Assembly: GCA_002413745.1 (NCBI GenBank) | Contig: DHXP01000038.1 | Span: forward strand, 1-64,000 | Source: Flavobacterium sp. UBA5153 | GTDB taxonomy: Bacteria; Bacteroidota; Bacteroidia; Flavobacteriales; Flavobacteriaceae | Direction of reading: 5' to 3' | DNA: 64,000 nucleotides | Shown here: positions 28,903 through 38,041 of the stretch, piece by piece | How the letters are laid out: the number at the start of each line of letters is the position of its first letter | Numbering within the stretch: the first letter of the stretch is position 1 | Program-made: the position numbers and the translations under genes | The notes under the pieces: model-generated | Databases searched by the model: none | What the model saw: the letters and a program-made list of their open reading frames with translations, nothing else | Told to the model about the DNA's origin: nothing

Positions 28903-30813
28903 ATGAAAAAACAAATATTATTTCTATTTCTGTTCAACCTAATTTCAGTTCAAGCATTTTCAAAAGTTTGGACCATTTCGGATGACAATCTTACGGTGAA
29001 GTTTGATGATCAAACTGCTCTTTTGAGTGTGACAGACAAACGCTGTAATAAAGTTTGGAATCAAGCGCCATTGAAGGAATTGTTTGTCGTAAAAAAAACG
29101 TTTCAAAAAGGAAATGTTTTAACTGTTAGTCTTAAAGGTAAATTTCCATTTCAAGTCATTTATTCATTGACCCCAAAAGCAACTTTGGAAGTGAGAGTTA
29201 TTGCCGACAAAAAAACGGTTATTGAAAATACTGAATTTCCTTCGGCATTTATCACACCAGATAAAAATTATTATCTACTTCAAACGGACAGTGAAGGGTT
29301 GTTACTCCCAGTAGATGATAGCGAATATCCAATTGGAACTGATCGGCCTTATTTTTGCGGTGGTGGAACTGCTATGGCGTGGATGGGCATAGTGGACAAA
29401 CAATTTGAAACGGGTTATATGGCTATTTTAGAAACACCTTATGACGCCATTTTAAATACACAAAAAGTTGATAATCTGATTACTTTTTCCACAGTTTGGA
29501 TGCCATCGATGGGTAAGTTTGGTTACGACCGCAAAGTTAGTTATCACTTTTTTAATAAAGGTGGTTATGTAGCCCAAGCTAAAAAGTATCGCGAGTACAT
29601 TTGGAAAAAGAACCAGGTGATTACCCTAAAAGAGAACCAAAAGAAAACTCCAGCATTGGAAAAAATGATAGGTGCCGTACATCTTTATGTTTGGGATAAT
29701 GCTCGTGAAGTGAGTTTTGCACAGGAACTAAAAAAATCGGGTATCGACAAAGCATTAATTTTATGGGATCCCAATCATGTTCCTTATCCCGAAATTGGTT
29801 ATGACAACAGGATTAAAGAATTGGGCTATGTGCCTGGAGCTTATGAGTTGTTTACTGATTTAAAATTGCGTGATACCGTGATGTCCAAGAAAGATTTGTC
29901 AGGACCAATGCGCTTGTCTCGAATCTCTTATCCAGGAATGTTTAATGAGTTGGTGACTCGAGATAAAGATGGAAAAACCTACTCAAATAACTTTGGTCAT
30001 ACATCCTGTCCTTTGGCTATTCGACCGGAAATAGAGAAAAGAGTAACACGCGAATTAAATGAATTTCCACACGAAGCCTATTTTCTAGATGTCTATCAGG
30101 CAAATGGAATATTTGAATGCTATTCTGAAAAACATCCGCTAACTCGAGAGCAGTTTGTAAATGAAGTAAAAAAGAATTACAATCTAATTGCTGATAAATA
30201 CCATCAATTTATGGGTGGAGAATGGGGAGCCGATTTTTTGGGATCAAGCAGTGTTTTTGTACACGGAATGATGACTTTGCAACGCACTTGGTGGGGTTCA
30301 GGAATCGAAAAGAAGGGAACCATTTATTATACAGGAGATTGGAAAAGTAACCCTCGTCCCACGCAAATGATTGGAACACGTGTGGCAAATGACAAATATT
30401 TACAATATTCAATTAACGAATATACACGTGTTCCTCTCTACGAATTGGTGTATCACGATGCAGTTGTTACCTCTTGGCGTTGGGAAGATGGAAATCATCA
30501 CACACCAGAGATTTGGTGGAAAAAAGACCTTTTTAATATGCTTTATGGCTCAGCACCTTTATGGAATCTAGATCGCAATCGTTGGGAGGAATACAAAAAC
30601 ACCTTTATCGATAGTTACAAAAATGTATGCCCTTGGTTGCAGAAAATTGGTTATGATGAATTGGTTTCACATCGGTTTGTTACGTCAGACCACAAGGTGC
30701 AAGAGTCAATATTTTCTTCGGGAAATAAAATTTTGGTCAATTTTGGTGATGAAGATTTTGTTTTCGAAGGAAAAATAATTAAGGCAAAAAGCTTCTTAAC
30801 ATTCACGAATTAA
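28903..30813 (+). CDS. Secreted glycoside hydrolase of the GH101/GH129-like superfamily
   Basis: A GTG at 28864 opens the frame, but ATG at 28903 begins a proper signal peptide (MKKQILFLFLFNLISVQAFS), giving 636 residues. A beta-sandwich N-terminal domain (SDDNLTVKFDDQTALLSV) leads to a barrel with KALILWDPNHVPYPEIGYD, AYFLDVYQANGIFECY, GGEWGADFLGSS and RVPLYELVYHDAVVTSWRWED. The last motif resembles the GH129/GH101 group (PF11308-like), whose known members release alpha-GalNAc. Here, among mannosidases, another sugar is likely. Family placement is by pattern memory, so function is left open. Confidence 0.6.
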   Translation: MKKQILFLFLFNLISVQAFSKVWTISDDNLTVKFDDQTALLSVTDKRCNKVWNQAPLKELFVVKKTFQKGNVLTVSLKGKFPFQVIYSLTPKATLEVRVIADKKTVIENTEFPSAFITPDKNYYLLQTDSEGLLLPVDDSEYPIGTDRPYFCGGGTAMAWMGIVDKQFETGYMAILETPYDAILNTQKVDNLITFSTVWMPSMGKFGYDRKVSYHFFNKGGYVAQAKKYREYIWKKNQVITLKENQKKTPALEKMIGAVHLYVWDNAREVSFAQELKKSGIDKALILWDPNHVPYPEIGYDNRIKELGYVPGAYELFTDLKLRDTVMSKKDLSGPMRLSRISYPGMFNELVTRDKDGKTYSNNFGHTSCPLAIRPEIEKRVTRELNEFPHEAYFLDVYQANGIFECYSEKHPLTREQFVNEVKKNYNLIADKYHQFMGGEWGADFLGSSSVFVHGMMTLQRTWWGSGIEKKGTIYYTGDWKSNPRPTQMIGTRVANDKYLQYSINEYTRVPLYELVYHDAVVTSWRWEDGNHHTPEIWWKKDLFNMLYGSAPLWNLDRNRWEEYKNTFIDSYKNVCPWLQKIGYDELVSHRFVTSDHKVQESIFSSGNKILVNFGDEDFVFEGKIIKAKSFLTFTN

Positions 30814-30836
30814 TACTTCCTAAAAAAAAACAGGAA

Positions 30837-32795
30837 ATGCATTTAAAAAAATTAAACATCGATATTTTGCTACTGATACTGTTCTTTGTAGTAAAGATTT
30901 CAGCACAAAGTAATGTACAATCTCATAAAGTATCTCAAGGTTTCGCATCTGTATATCCTAGTGAAAAACAATGGGAAAATGTACCAGTTCATCCACGGTT
31001 GTTTGCAAACAACTCCCGAATAGAATCGTTGAAATTGCAAAACGATGAGGTTTCAAAAGACCTATTGTTGTTATTGAAAAATAATGCAGAAAAGACTTTG
31101 AAATCTGCTAAGATTGAATATCCTGCTACCGGTTTTAAATTTAGTGAAGTGCGCAATGTTCAAGGTAGGATACTCACTTTGGGGTTGGCTTACCGAGTCT
31201 TTGGAGACAAACGCTATTTTGAACGTGCAAAAGCTGAGCTGATGCAATTGGCCGAATTACCAGACTGGTGTCCAACGCACTTTCTAGATGTTGGCGAAGC
31301 AACTTTGGCCGCTGGTGTGGGATATGATTGGCTGTACAACGACCTTACACCTGCCGAAAGAGAAACGATTACTCAAGCCATTATAAAAAACGGTATTAAT
31401 CCTTCGCTTGACGCAAAAGAAAGCAATGAGAATAAAAGTTGGTTGAATGGCAACTTCAATTGGAATCCTGTTTGTAACGGCGGATTATTGGTAGGCGCAT
31501 TGGCTATTTATGAGAGTGAACCCAAACTAGCTCGACAGATTGTGGAACGCGCCATCAAATACATTCCCAATCACGGAGCAGTATATGCACCGGATGGTAC
31601 TTATGCAGAGGGCACAGCTTATTGGTCTTATGGTACAACTTTTCAAGTAGTTATGATTGAGGCATTGCGATCCGTATTTGGGTCTTCTTTTAATTTGGAA
31701 ACCTTTCCTGGATTTCTAAAAACAACCAATTTTATTACACAAATTGGTGGCCCAACAGGTTATGAATATCCCTTTTCAGATGCTGGACACGAAGGATCAC
31801 AATTGTCAGCAAAGCCACTTGCTGAACGATACACTTCAGAACCCATTATGTTTTGGTTTGCTAGAGAAAATGGTAGTAGAGTAATCGCTCGCGATGAAAT
31901 AAATAGTATTGCAATAGCAAAAAATAAAGTATTAAACGATACTGTTTCTAAAAATCAAAAAAGCCACAGCAGGCATTTTGCATTGGAAGTATTGTGGTGG
32001 GAACCAAAATTACCACCCATGGATAAAAACAGTTTTTTGCCCTTGCATTGGACTGCCGACGGTCATATGCCAATGGCGGTTATTCGCTCGGCTTGGAACG
32101 AACCTTTGGCTTCTTATATAGCCATAAAAGGCGGTACACCAAACAATTCGCATGGACACATGGATGTGGGCAGTTTTATTCTTGAAGCCAATGGAGTGCG
32201 ATGGGCATTGGATTTGGGTGGCGAAAGTTACGATAAAATGCGTGCAGCAAAACTTGATTTGTGGAATTACACGCAAGACAGCAACCGTTGGACCACTTTT
32301 AGACCGGGACCGGATTCTCATAATATATTGCGATTCAATAATGCTAGACAAGATGTTTCGGGTTTAGCAACAATCAGTAAATTATCAGAAAAAAAGGGCG
32401 TTGTTGGTAATGTTGTTGACCTCACTTCACTCTATAAATCACAGGTTGAGAAAGTTTTCAGAACAGTAAAAATGTTTCCAGATAAATCAATAGTAATTCA
32501 AGATGAATGGGAAAGTGGAGAAAAGGAAGGAGAATATACTTTTCAATGGGTAACAGGGGCCAAAGTTAGTATTCAGCCTTATGGTGCATTATTGGAGCAA
32601 AATGTTAAATCAATGAAATTGAAAATTGAAGTGATAAATTCGAAAGTGAAACCAGAAATCCTTATCGAAGATGTTTCCAAAGCAAAAGCAGTACAAGATT
32701 CAGATAATTCAGGGGTTAGCAGGATATTAATTAAGCTAAAATACTTTAAAATGAGCAAATTGGCATTGAAAATAACTGCTCTTTCAGTAAAATAA
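30837..32795 (+). CDS. Heparinase II/III-family polysaccharide lyase, secreted
   Basis: This 652-residue protein (signal peptide ending ISAQ) has an N-terminal (alpha/alpha) toroid (HPRLFANNSRIESLKLQ, WCPTHFLDVGEATLAAGVGYDWLY split by normal spacing, NWNPVCNGG). Its C-terminal beta-sandwich opens with NNSHGHMDVGSFILEANG near residue 437, the mark of the heparinase II/III domain found in PL12, PL15, PL17 and PL21 lyases. Such lyases cut next to uronic acids and leave an unsaturated uronate. That product fits the GH105 enzyme encoded 2.3 kb downstream. The true substrate is unknown; the absence of sulfatases argues against a sulfated glycosaminoglycan. Confidence 0.85.
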   Translation: MHLKKLNIDILLLILFFVVKISAQSNVQSHKVSQGFASVYPSEKQWENVPVHPRLFANNSRIESLKLQNDEVSKDLLLLLKNNAEKTLKSAKIEYPATGFKFSEVRNVQGRILTLGLAYRVFGDKRYFERAKAELMQLAELPDWCPTHFLDVGEATLAAGVGYDWLYNDLTPAERETITQAIIKNGINPSLDAKESNENKSWLNGNFNWNPVCNGGLLVGALAIYESEPKLARQIVERAIKYIPNHGAVYAPDGTYAEGTAYWSYGTTFQVVMIEALRSVFGSSFNLETFPGFLKTTNFITQIGGPTGYEYPFSDAGHEGSQLSAKPLAERYTSEPIMFWFARENGSRVIARDEINSIAIAKNKVLNDTVSKNQKSHSRHFALEVLWWEPKLPPMDKNSFLPLHWTADGHMPMAVIRSAWNEPLASYIAIKGGTPNNSHGHMDVGSFILEANGVRWALDLGGESYDKMRAAKLDLWNYTQDSNRWTTFRPGPDSHNILRFNNARQDVSGLATISKLSEKKGVVGNVVDLTSLYKSQVEKVFRTVKMFPDKSIVIQDEWESGEKEGEYTFQWVTGAKVSIQPYGALLEQNVKSMKLKIEVINSKVKPEILIEDVSKAKAVQDSDNSGVSRILIKLKYFKMSKLALKITALSVK

Positions 32796-32970
32796 TGGGA
32801 TATTATGATTAAAACATATATAATGAAACGGACTTGTTCAGTAAATAGTAAAGTAACCATCACTTTTCTTTTATATAAAAACCTTGTTGATGATAAAAGT
32901 CTGATTATGTTTTTTCAAAGTATTGATGAATTGATAATAGTTTGCTCATAGTAATTTTAAAATAAATAAA

Positions 32971-34542
32971 ATGAAATTTAAATCAACAGTTTTTTTAGTA
33001 ATCTGGAATTTTTCGGCTTTAGCAGTTTTTGGACAACCCTATTTCAAAACACATGTGAAAAATGAGTTTGTCAATCAAAATTCATTTATAGGTATGAAGG
33101 CGGACACAACGACTCCACCTAAATTTATTTCAATTAAAAATCAATTGCCACAACCACTTTGGAATTCAAGACCCGATGTTATAAAGTGTTATTGGAGGAC
33201 ATGGGAGATTGCTTTTTCAAACCTGAAAAAGGTAAATCCAAAAAGCGGATTTGTTTCACCGTTTATTGATCCAGCTTTTAACGGTCATATTTTTATGTGG
33301 GATTGTAGTTTTATGACCATGTTTGGCAAATACGCCAATAATGTGTTTAACTTTCAAAATACATTAAATGATTTTTATACAAAACAACATGCCGATGGCT
33401 TTATTTGTCGAGAGATACGCGAAAGTGATGGCACTGATTGTTTTGAACGTTTTGACCCTTCCAGTACCGGTCCGAATATCATGCCCTGGTCGGAATGGGA
33501 ATACTATTTAAATTTTAATGATACGGAAAGATTAGAAAAGGTGTTTCCAGCACTTTTAGCATATTACGAATGGTTTAGGACATACCGCTCGTGGCCTGAC
33601 GGCACTTATTATTCAAGTGGCTGGGGTTGTGGAATGGATAACCAACCGAGAATGCCCAAGAATTTTAGTCCAGAATGGAGTCATGGCTTTATGTCATGGA
33701 TTGACATTTCTTTACAGCAAGTTTATGCTGGCACAATTTTAATAGAGATGGCCAATAAGTTAGATCGTAAAGCCGATGTGGCGAGTATAGAGAAGGAAAT
33801 CTTGGTCTTGAATCAATTCATCAATGCCAATATGTGGAATGCGGATAAAAGTTTTTATTTCGACCGATATCAAGATGGAACTCTCTCCAGCATAAAAAGT
33901 ATTGCATCATATTGGGCTTTATTGGCGGGTACAGTTCCTCCAGACAGAGTTGAAAAATTTGTTGGGCATTTATCTGATAATAAGATGTTTGACAGGCTTC
34001 ATCGTGTTCCGACTCTATCGGCTGACCATCCAAACTTTAATCCCAATGGTGGTTACTGGAATGGTGCTGTCTGGGCACCTACCAACTATATGGTTCTACG
34101 AGGTTTAACAAAATATAAGTTCGACTCTTTAGCTTACGATATAGCTTTAAATCACCTAAACAATGTAGTGGAGGTATTCAATAAAAGCAACGACATCAGA
34201 GAAAATTATTCGCCAGACAAAGTACAAGGTAACGATGGAAAGAATTTTGTGGGCTGGACAGGTCTTGTGCCAATAACAGACCTATTTGAATATGTTTTTG
34301 GAATTAGACCCAATGTACCCGAAAATACCCTTTTGATAGATGTTCGCCTAACCGATGAGTACGGAGTAAATCAATATCCTTACGGAAAAACTGGGGTGTT
34401 GGATATATTGTGCAAGAAAAGGAGAAATGAAATCGAAAAACCCTCTATAACCATAAAAACAAATGTGCCATTAAAAATAATTCTAAAGTGGAAAAATGGG
34501 GAACTTATCAAAGAGGTTAAAATAGGAACTTCTAAATTGTAA
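32971..34542 (+). CDS. GH63/GH37-like (alpha/alpha)6-barrel glycoside hydrolase
   Basis: This 523-residue secreted protein (signal ending VFGQ) resembles trehalase and mannosylglycerate-hydrolase-like enzymes. It has HIFMWDCSFMTMFGKYA near residue 109, a DGFICREI strand, WSEWEYYLNF, EWSHGFMSWIDISLQQVY, and the late GGYWNGAVWAPTNYMVLRGL with the following ENYSPDKV. These are the catalytic-loop regions of clan GH-G enzymes. They hydrolyse alpha-linked glucose or mannose. Context with mannosidases suggests a short mannosyl or glucosyl product. Substrate is not determined. Confidence 0.75.
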   Translation: MKFKSTVFLVIWNFSALAVFGQPYFKTHVKNEFVNQNSFIGMKADTTTPPKFISIKNQLPQPLWNSRPDVIKCYWRTWEIAFSNLKKVNPKSGFVSPFIDPAFNGHIFMWDCSFMTMFGKYANNVFNFQNTLNDFYTKQHADGFICREIRESDGTDCFERFDPSSTGPNIMPWSEWEYYLNFNDTERLEKVFPALLAYYEWFRTYRSWPDGTYYSSGWGCGMDNQPRMPKNFSPEWSHGFMSWIDISLQQVYAGTILIEMANKLDRKADVASIEKEILVLNQFINANMWNADKSFYFDRYQDGTLSSIKSIASYWALLAGTVPPDRVEKFVGHLSDNKMFDRLHRVPTLSADHPNFNPNGGYWNGAVWAPTNYMVLRGLTKYKFDSLAYDIALNHLNNVVEVFNKSNDIRENYSPDKVQGNDGKNFVGWTGLVPITDLFEYVFGIRPNVPENTLLIDVRLTDEYGVNQYPYGKTGVLDILCKKRRNEIEKPSITIKTNVPLKIILKWKNGELIKEVKIGTSKL

Positions 34543-34550
34543 AATAGCGT

Positions 34551-34833
34551 TTCAACTCAGTACAGATTGTTTAGAGATAATGGAGGAACGATAAAGTATC
34601 ATGTCCTATCGACAGGATTTAGCAAACTTTGGTGAGCCGATGGAAGGTCATTGGGATGGTTATCAACGAATAAATTTCGATACTAAAAGTGGAGGAATAA
34701 TTGGAGTTTTAGGCAAGGTGCAATTTAGAATAAACGAGTTGTTACAGTTTCAAGACTTGATTTGAAAAATAATTATCATGTCAAAAACATAGATGGTAAA
34801 GTTGTGCCAACTATGACAAGATTTGAACCTTAA
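34551..34833 (+). pseudogene. Remnant of the C-terminal end of a glycoside-hydrolase-like protein
   Basis: Fragments readable across at least one frameshift are SYRQDLANFGEPMEGHWDGY, INFDTKSGGIIGVLG, then TVSRLDLKNNYHVKNIDGKVV and a stop. The pattern, a polar GEPMEGHWDGYQR followed by SGGIIGVF and an Ig-like terminal strand set, looks like the end of a large GH36-like or related enzyme. No start or catalytic domain remains. The rest of this 504-base gap is AT-rich with operator 4 near its end. Confidence 0.6.
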
Positions 34834-34955
34834 GTGAATTGAATTATTTTAAAGAAAAAAACACCTTGAATACGCATTTAAATTTCCTATAAATTATATT
34901 GAATTAATATATTTTGGGTTAATTGTTTGTAATTATTATTTTAATTGTTTAATAT

Positions 34956-34969
34956 TGTGCCCGTGCACA
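34956..34969. promoter_or_regulatory. Palindromic operator 4, upstream of GH105-DUF4861
   Basis: TGTGCCCGTGCACA matches the arms of operators 1 to 3, with spacer CCGT. It ends 77 bases before the ATG at 35047, in an otherwise very AT-rich stretch. Confidence 0.75.
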
Positions 34970-35046
34970 GAATAAATTTGTTTTTTTTAAACTCAAATTT
35001 TAATGGATTCTAATCTTATCATAAAATAGTAATACAATATTCAATT

Positions 35047-36993
35047 ATGAAATTTCTCTTATCATTTATTTTAGTATGGTTTGCTTTTATTGAACCCGTA
35101 ATTGCTCAAGAAAACACAGCATACAAAACTTCAGAAATAGTTAAATCTGTTTACAATCAAGGTTTAAAACATACTGAACTCGATTTTTATGCTGGAACTT
35201 TAATGCTTCACGGAATCAGTGAATTTTCGCTTTTGCCGGGTAATGAAGATTTGCAAAAAGATGTAGTTAATAAATATTTAAAATTTAGTAACGGTGAAAT
35301 AAAAGCCAAAGGAAGTCTTTTTACTTATGAAGCTGGTGGTTCTGGAGCTGCTTTTTTAGCTTATAAAGGAATAACCAATACATTAGATGATCAAGTGGCT
35401 AAAGCGGCTTCTAAATTGATGAAAGACCAAAAGCGTTCTCCCGAAGGGTTGATAACGGCTAATTTTGCTACTGACGACAAGATTTTTATTGATGTTGCTT
35501 TTACAGTTACTCCATTCCTTTTATATTCTGGTTTAAAGGAAGGAAATCAAGCCTACATAGATATGGCTGTAACCGAAACTTTAGAATTGTTCAAAATATT
35601 GAAGGATAATAAAACAGGACTGTTACACCAAGCTAGAGGATTTAATGGCAAAGGCAGCATTTCTGAAGATAACTGGAGTCGTGGTAATGGCTGGGGAGCT
35701 TTTGCTTTGGCTATTTTAGCACGAGATTTACCGGAATCACATCCAAAACATCAAGAAGTAATTGAATTGGCTAAACAGTTTTTTTTGGCGACATTAAAAT
35801 ACCAAAATAAAGAAGGTCTTTGGAATCAAGAAATGACCGATAAGTCTTCCTATGTAGAAACATCTGGAAGCGGGTTGATTCTTTATGGATTGGGAATTAT
35901 GTTGGAAAAAAATCTTCTAGAGCCTAAATATATGCAAAATTTTAAACTTGGTTTACAAGGGTATACATCTTACATCGGAACTGATGGTTCTGTAAGTCAT
36001 ACTTGTTTTAGCTGTCTTGCGCCAAACAAAGGCACCAAAAATGATTATAAATTGCGTCCTTGGGTTTTCAATGATCATCACGCTTTTGGCCCGGCTATAT
36101 TGGCTTTTTCGCAAGCTGCCAAGATGGGAATAACTACAATAATTCCTTTAGACAGAATGGGTGTTTACTCCATTGTGGATTCTCCAAAAGCAGTCAGGAC
36201 TTATATGAAATTTGACAGAGGTAGTGATGTTGCATGGGAAAATGACCGTATAGCTTATCGTGTTTACGGATCATCCGTTCGTGCAAAAGTGGGAAATGGT
36301 ATTGATGTTTGGACAAAAAAAGTAGATTATCCTATTATTGATAATTGGTACAAATTGAATGCTGAAGGCAAAGATTATCATACCGATAGAGGAGAAGGAT
36401 GTGATTTTTATAATATGGGTAAATTAAGAGGTTGTGGAGCAATAGCTATATGGATTGACAATAAACCTTATCCTTCCGAAACTTTTGATACTTATAAATT
36501 TCTCAAAAATCAAACAGATGGAATAGCACTTCAATTAAATTATCTAACATGGAGTGTTCCAGGAATGAAAATTGAGGAAAAGAAAATTATTGAAATGGGT
36601 CTAGGAACTAATCTTTTTAAAGTGACCAGTACTCTAAAAAGTGATCAAGAAAGAGAATTAGTTATTGCAGTGGGTATTACAAGCTATGGAAAACCAGAAA
36701 TTATAAAAAATAAAAAGAAAGCGACTTTAACCATTTGGGAAAATACAAGCCCGGAGCACGGAAGTATTGGTACGGCTGTGTTAGTTAACCCTAAAGATTT
36801 TGTGGGATATGCCTCTTATGCTGGAGATGAATATGTTCTTGTTAAAGTTAAAACGAATGTTCCTTTTGTATATTATTCTGGGGTAGGTTGGGATCAAACA
36901 AAATATTTTAGACAAAAACAAGATTGGTTTAAATATGTCGAAAAAGAGTCCAAAAAATTGAAGTTTATAGATGAAACTAAAATATATAAATAA
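35047..36993 (+). CDS. GH105/GH88-type unsaturated uronyl hydrolase fused to a DUF4861 domain
   Basis: This 648-residue secreted protein (signal ending VIAQ) has two parts. Residues about 25-365 form an (alpha/alpha)6 barrel with the conserved FIDVAFTVTPFLLYSG aspartate and NWSRGNGWGAFALA, as in GH105/GH88 enzymes, which hydrate the double bond of unsaturated uronic ends left by lyases. Residues about 375-640 match DUF4861 (NDRIAYRVYGSSVRAKVG, VWTKKVDYPIIDNWY, GCGAIAIWID), a partner domain of unknown role in Bacteroidota. The gene directly follows operator 4 and precedes a secreted RraA-fold gene by 24 bases. Confidence 0.88.
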   Translation: MKFLLSFILVWFAFIEPVIAQENTAYKTSEIVKSVYNQGLKHTELDFYAGTLMLHGISEFSLLPGNEDLQKDVVNKYLKFSNGEIKAKGSLFTYEAGGSGAAFLAYKGITNTLDDQVAKAASKLMKDQKRSPEGLITANFATDDKIFIDVAFTVTPFLLYSGLKEGNQAYIDMAVTETLELFKILKDNKTGLLHQARGFNGKGSISEDNWSRGNGWGAFALAILARDLPESHPKHQEVIELAKQFFLATLKYQNKEGLWNQEMTDKSSYVETSGSGLILYGLGIMLEKNLLEPKYMQNFKLGLQGYTSYIGTDGSVSHTCFSCLAPNKGTKNDYKLRPWVFNDHHAFGPAILAFSQAAKMGITTIIPLDRMGVYSIVDSPKAVRTYMKFDRGSDVAWENDRIAYRVYGSSVRAKVGNGIDVWTKKVDYPIIDNWYKLNAEGKDYHTDRGEGCDFYNMGKLRGCGAIAIWIDNKPYPSETFDTYKFLKNQTDGIALQLNYLTWSVPGMKIEEKKIIEMGLGTNLFKVTSTLKSDQERELVIAVGITSYGKPEIIKNKKKATLTIWENTSPEHGSIGTAVLVNPKDFVGYASYAGDEYVLVKVKTNVPFVYYSGVGWDQTKYFRQKQDWFKYVEKESKKLKFIDETKIYK

Positions 36994-37017
36994 CAAATTA
37001 AAAATAGATAAATACAA

Positions 37018-37965
37018 ATGATTATGAAAACAAAGAATATTTTACTTTTAGCATTGCTTTTTGCGTGTTCATTTATAAAAGCACAAAATGTAATGCAGTC
37101 ACCAGAATATATTAAAGCATTAACAGCAGAATGGAAAGGAGAACGATTTGCTGATGGAAGACCTAAAGTTTCTGATAATCTATTAGAACGATTAAAAGAA
37201 ATAACACTTGAGGAAGCTTGGGCGGAATTAATCGAACTGGGGTATTTTAATCAGTTTGAAGGAAACTGGAAGTTGTTGAATGAGAATGACCATAATGTCA
37301 TGACTGGACGTGCAGTAACTGCGCAGTTTATGCCTGCCCGTATCGACCTTGAAAATCAAGTGCTTGAACAGGGTAAAGCGGAAGGTCGCATGTATCAACA
37401 AAAGAGAACTGTGTCATGGGCGATGACAACTTTAGTTGATGGTGATTTTTATGTGGCGGATGGTTACGATAAACAAGCATACGGAACGGTAATGGGGTCA
37501 AATTTAGGGAATGGAGTATGGGCTCGTTCCCATCGAGGTGCCATTGTTTACGGACATATTAGAGATACCGAAGATTTACGAAAAGTAGAAGGTTTTAATG
37601 TGTGGGTAAAAGGAACAGATCCTTCATATATGCGTAAAACTTTATTAACTACAATCAATGCGCCTATTCGTATTGGTGAAGCTACTGTATTGCCAGGTGA
37701 TGCAGTTTTGGCTAAAAAAGATGGTGTTGTATTTGTTCCTGCTCATTTGGTAGAACATATCGTTTTAACAGGTGAAGTAACTGAATTGTTTGATGTTTTT
37801 GGACAACAACGCATCAAAGAAGGCAAATATACTGCAGGAATTATTGATAGCAAATGGAGCGATGATATCAAAAAAGATTTTAGAGGTTGGTTGGATACTT
37901 ACAAAGGTAAATTGCCTATGACTAGACCCGAATTAGATAAATTCCTTGAAAAACGTAATTTCTAG
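37018..37965 (+). CDS. Secreted RraA-fold protein
   Basis: This 315-residue protein has a signal peptide (MKTKNILLLALLFACSFIKAQ; the second ATG at 37024 may be the real start), which is unusual for the RraA fold. The RraA core lies at about residues 90-260: RGAIVYGHIRDTEDL keeps the Arg-Asp pair of the family's DGxxRD motif, but the preceding Asp-Gly is Tyr-Gly, and GDAVLAKKDGVVFVPAHL matches the later strand. About 60 extra residues precede the core and a helical tail follows. Its position right behind the GH105-DUF4861 gene suggests it acts in the periplasm on the keto-uronate released there. That is a hypothesis. Confidence 0.8.
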   Translation: MIMKTKNILLLALLFACSFIKAQNVMQSPEYIKALTAEWKGERFADGRPKVSDNLLERLKEITLEEAWAELIELGYFNQFEGNWKLLNENDHNVMTGRAVTAQFMPARIDLENQVLEQGKAEGRMYQQKRTVSWAMTTLVDGDFYVADGYDKQAYGTVMGSNLGNGVWARSHRGAIVYGHIRDTEDLRKVEGFNVWVKGTDPSYMRKTLLTTINAPIRIGEATVLPGDAVLAKKDGVVFVPAHLVEHIVLTGEVTELFDVFGQQRIKEGKYTAGIIDSKWSDDIKKDFRGWLDTYKGKLPMTRPELDKFLEKRNF

Positions 37966-37986
37966 TATTTATAGTTTAATGATATG

Positions 37987-38028
37987 AAGCTGTCTATTTT
38001 ATTTTAAAAATTTAATAGACAGCTTTTT
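37987..38028 (+). terminator. Rho-independent terminator after the secreted RraA gene
   Basis: The perfect 12-base arms AAGCTGTCTATT and AATAGACAGCTT are separated by 15 bases and followed by a T run. It ends 13 bases before the VOC gene, so that gene may depend on readthrough or its own promoter. Confidence 0.85.
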
Positions 38029-38041
38029 AATTTATAGTGAG

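Noticed and set aside
30837..32795. Heparin or other glycosaminoglycan degradation locus
   Set aside because: The heparinase II/III fold is shared by lyases of many uronic polymers. There are no sulfatases, and the neighbours are mannosidases and a xylanase.
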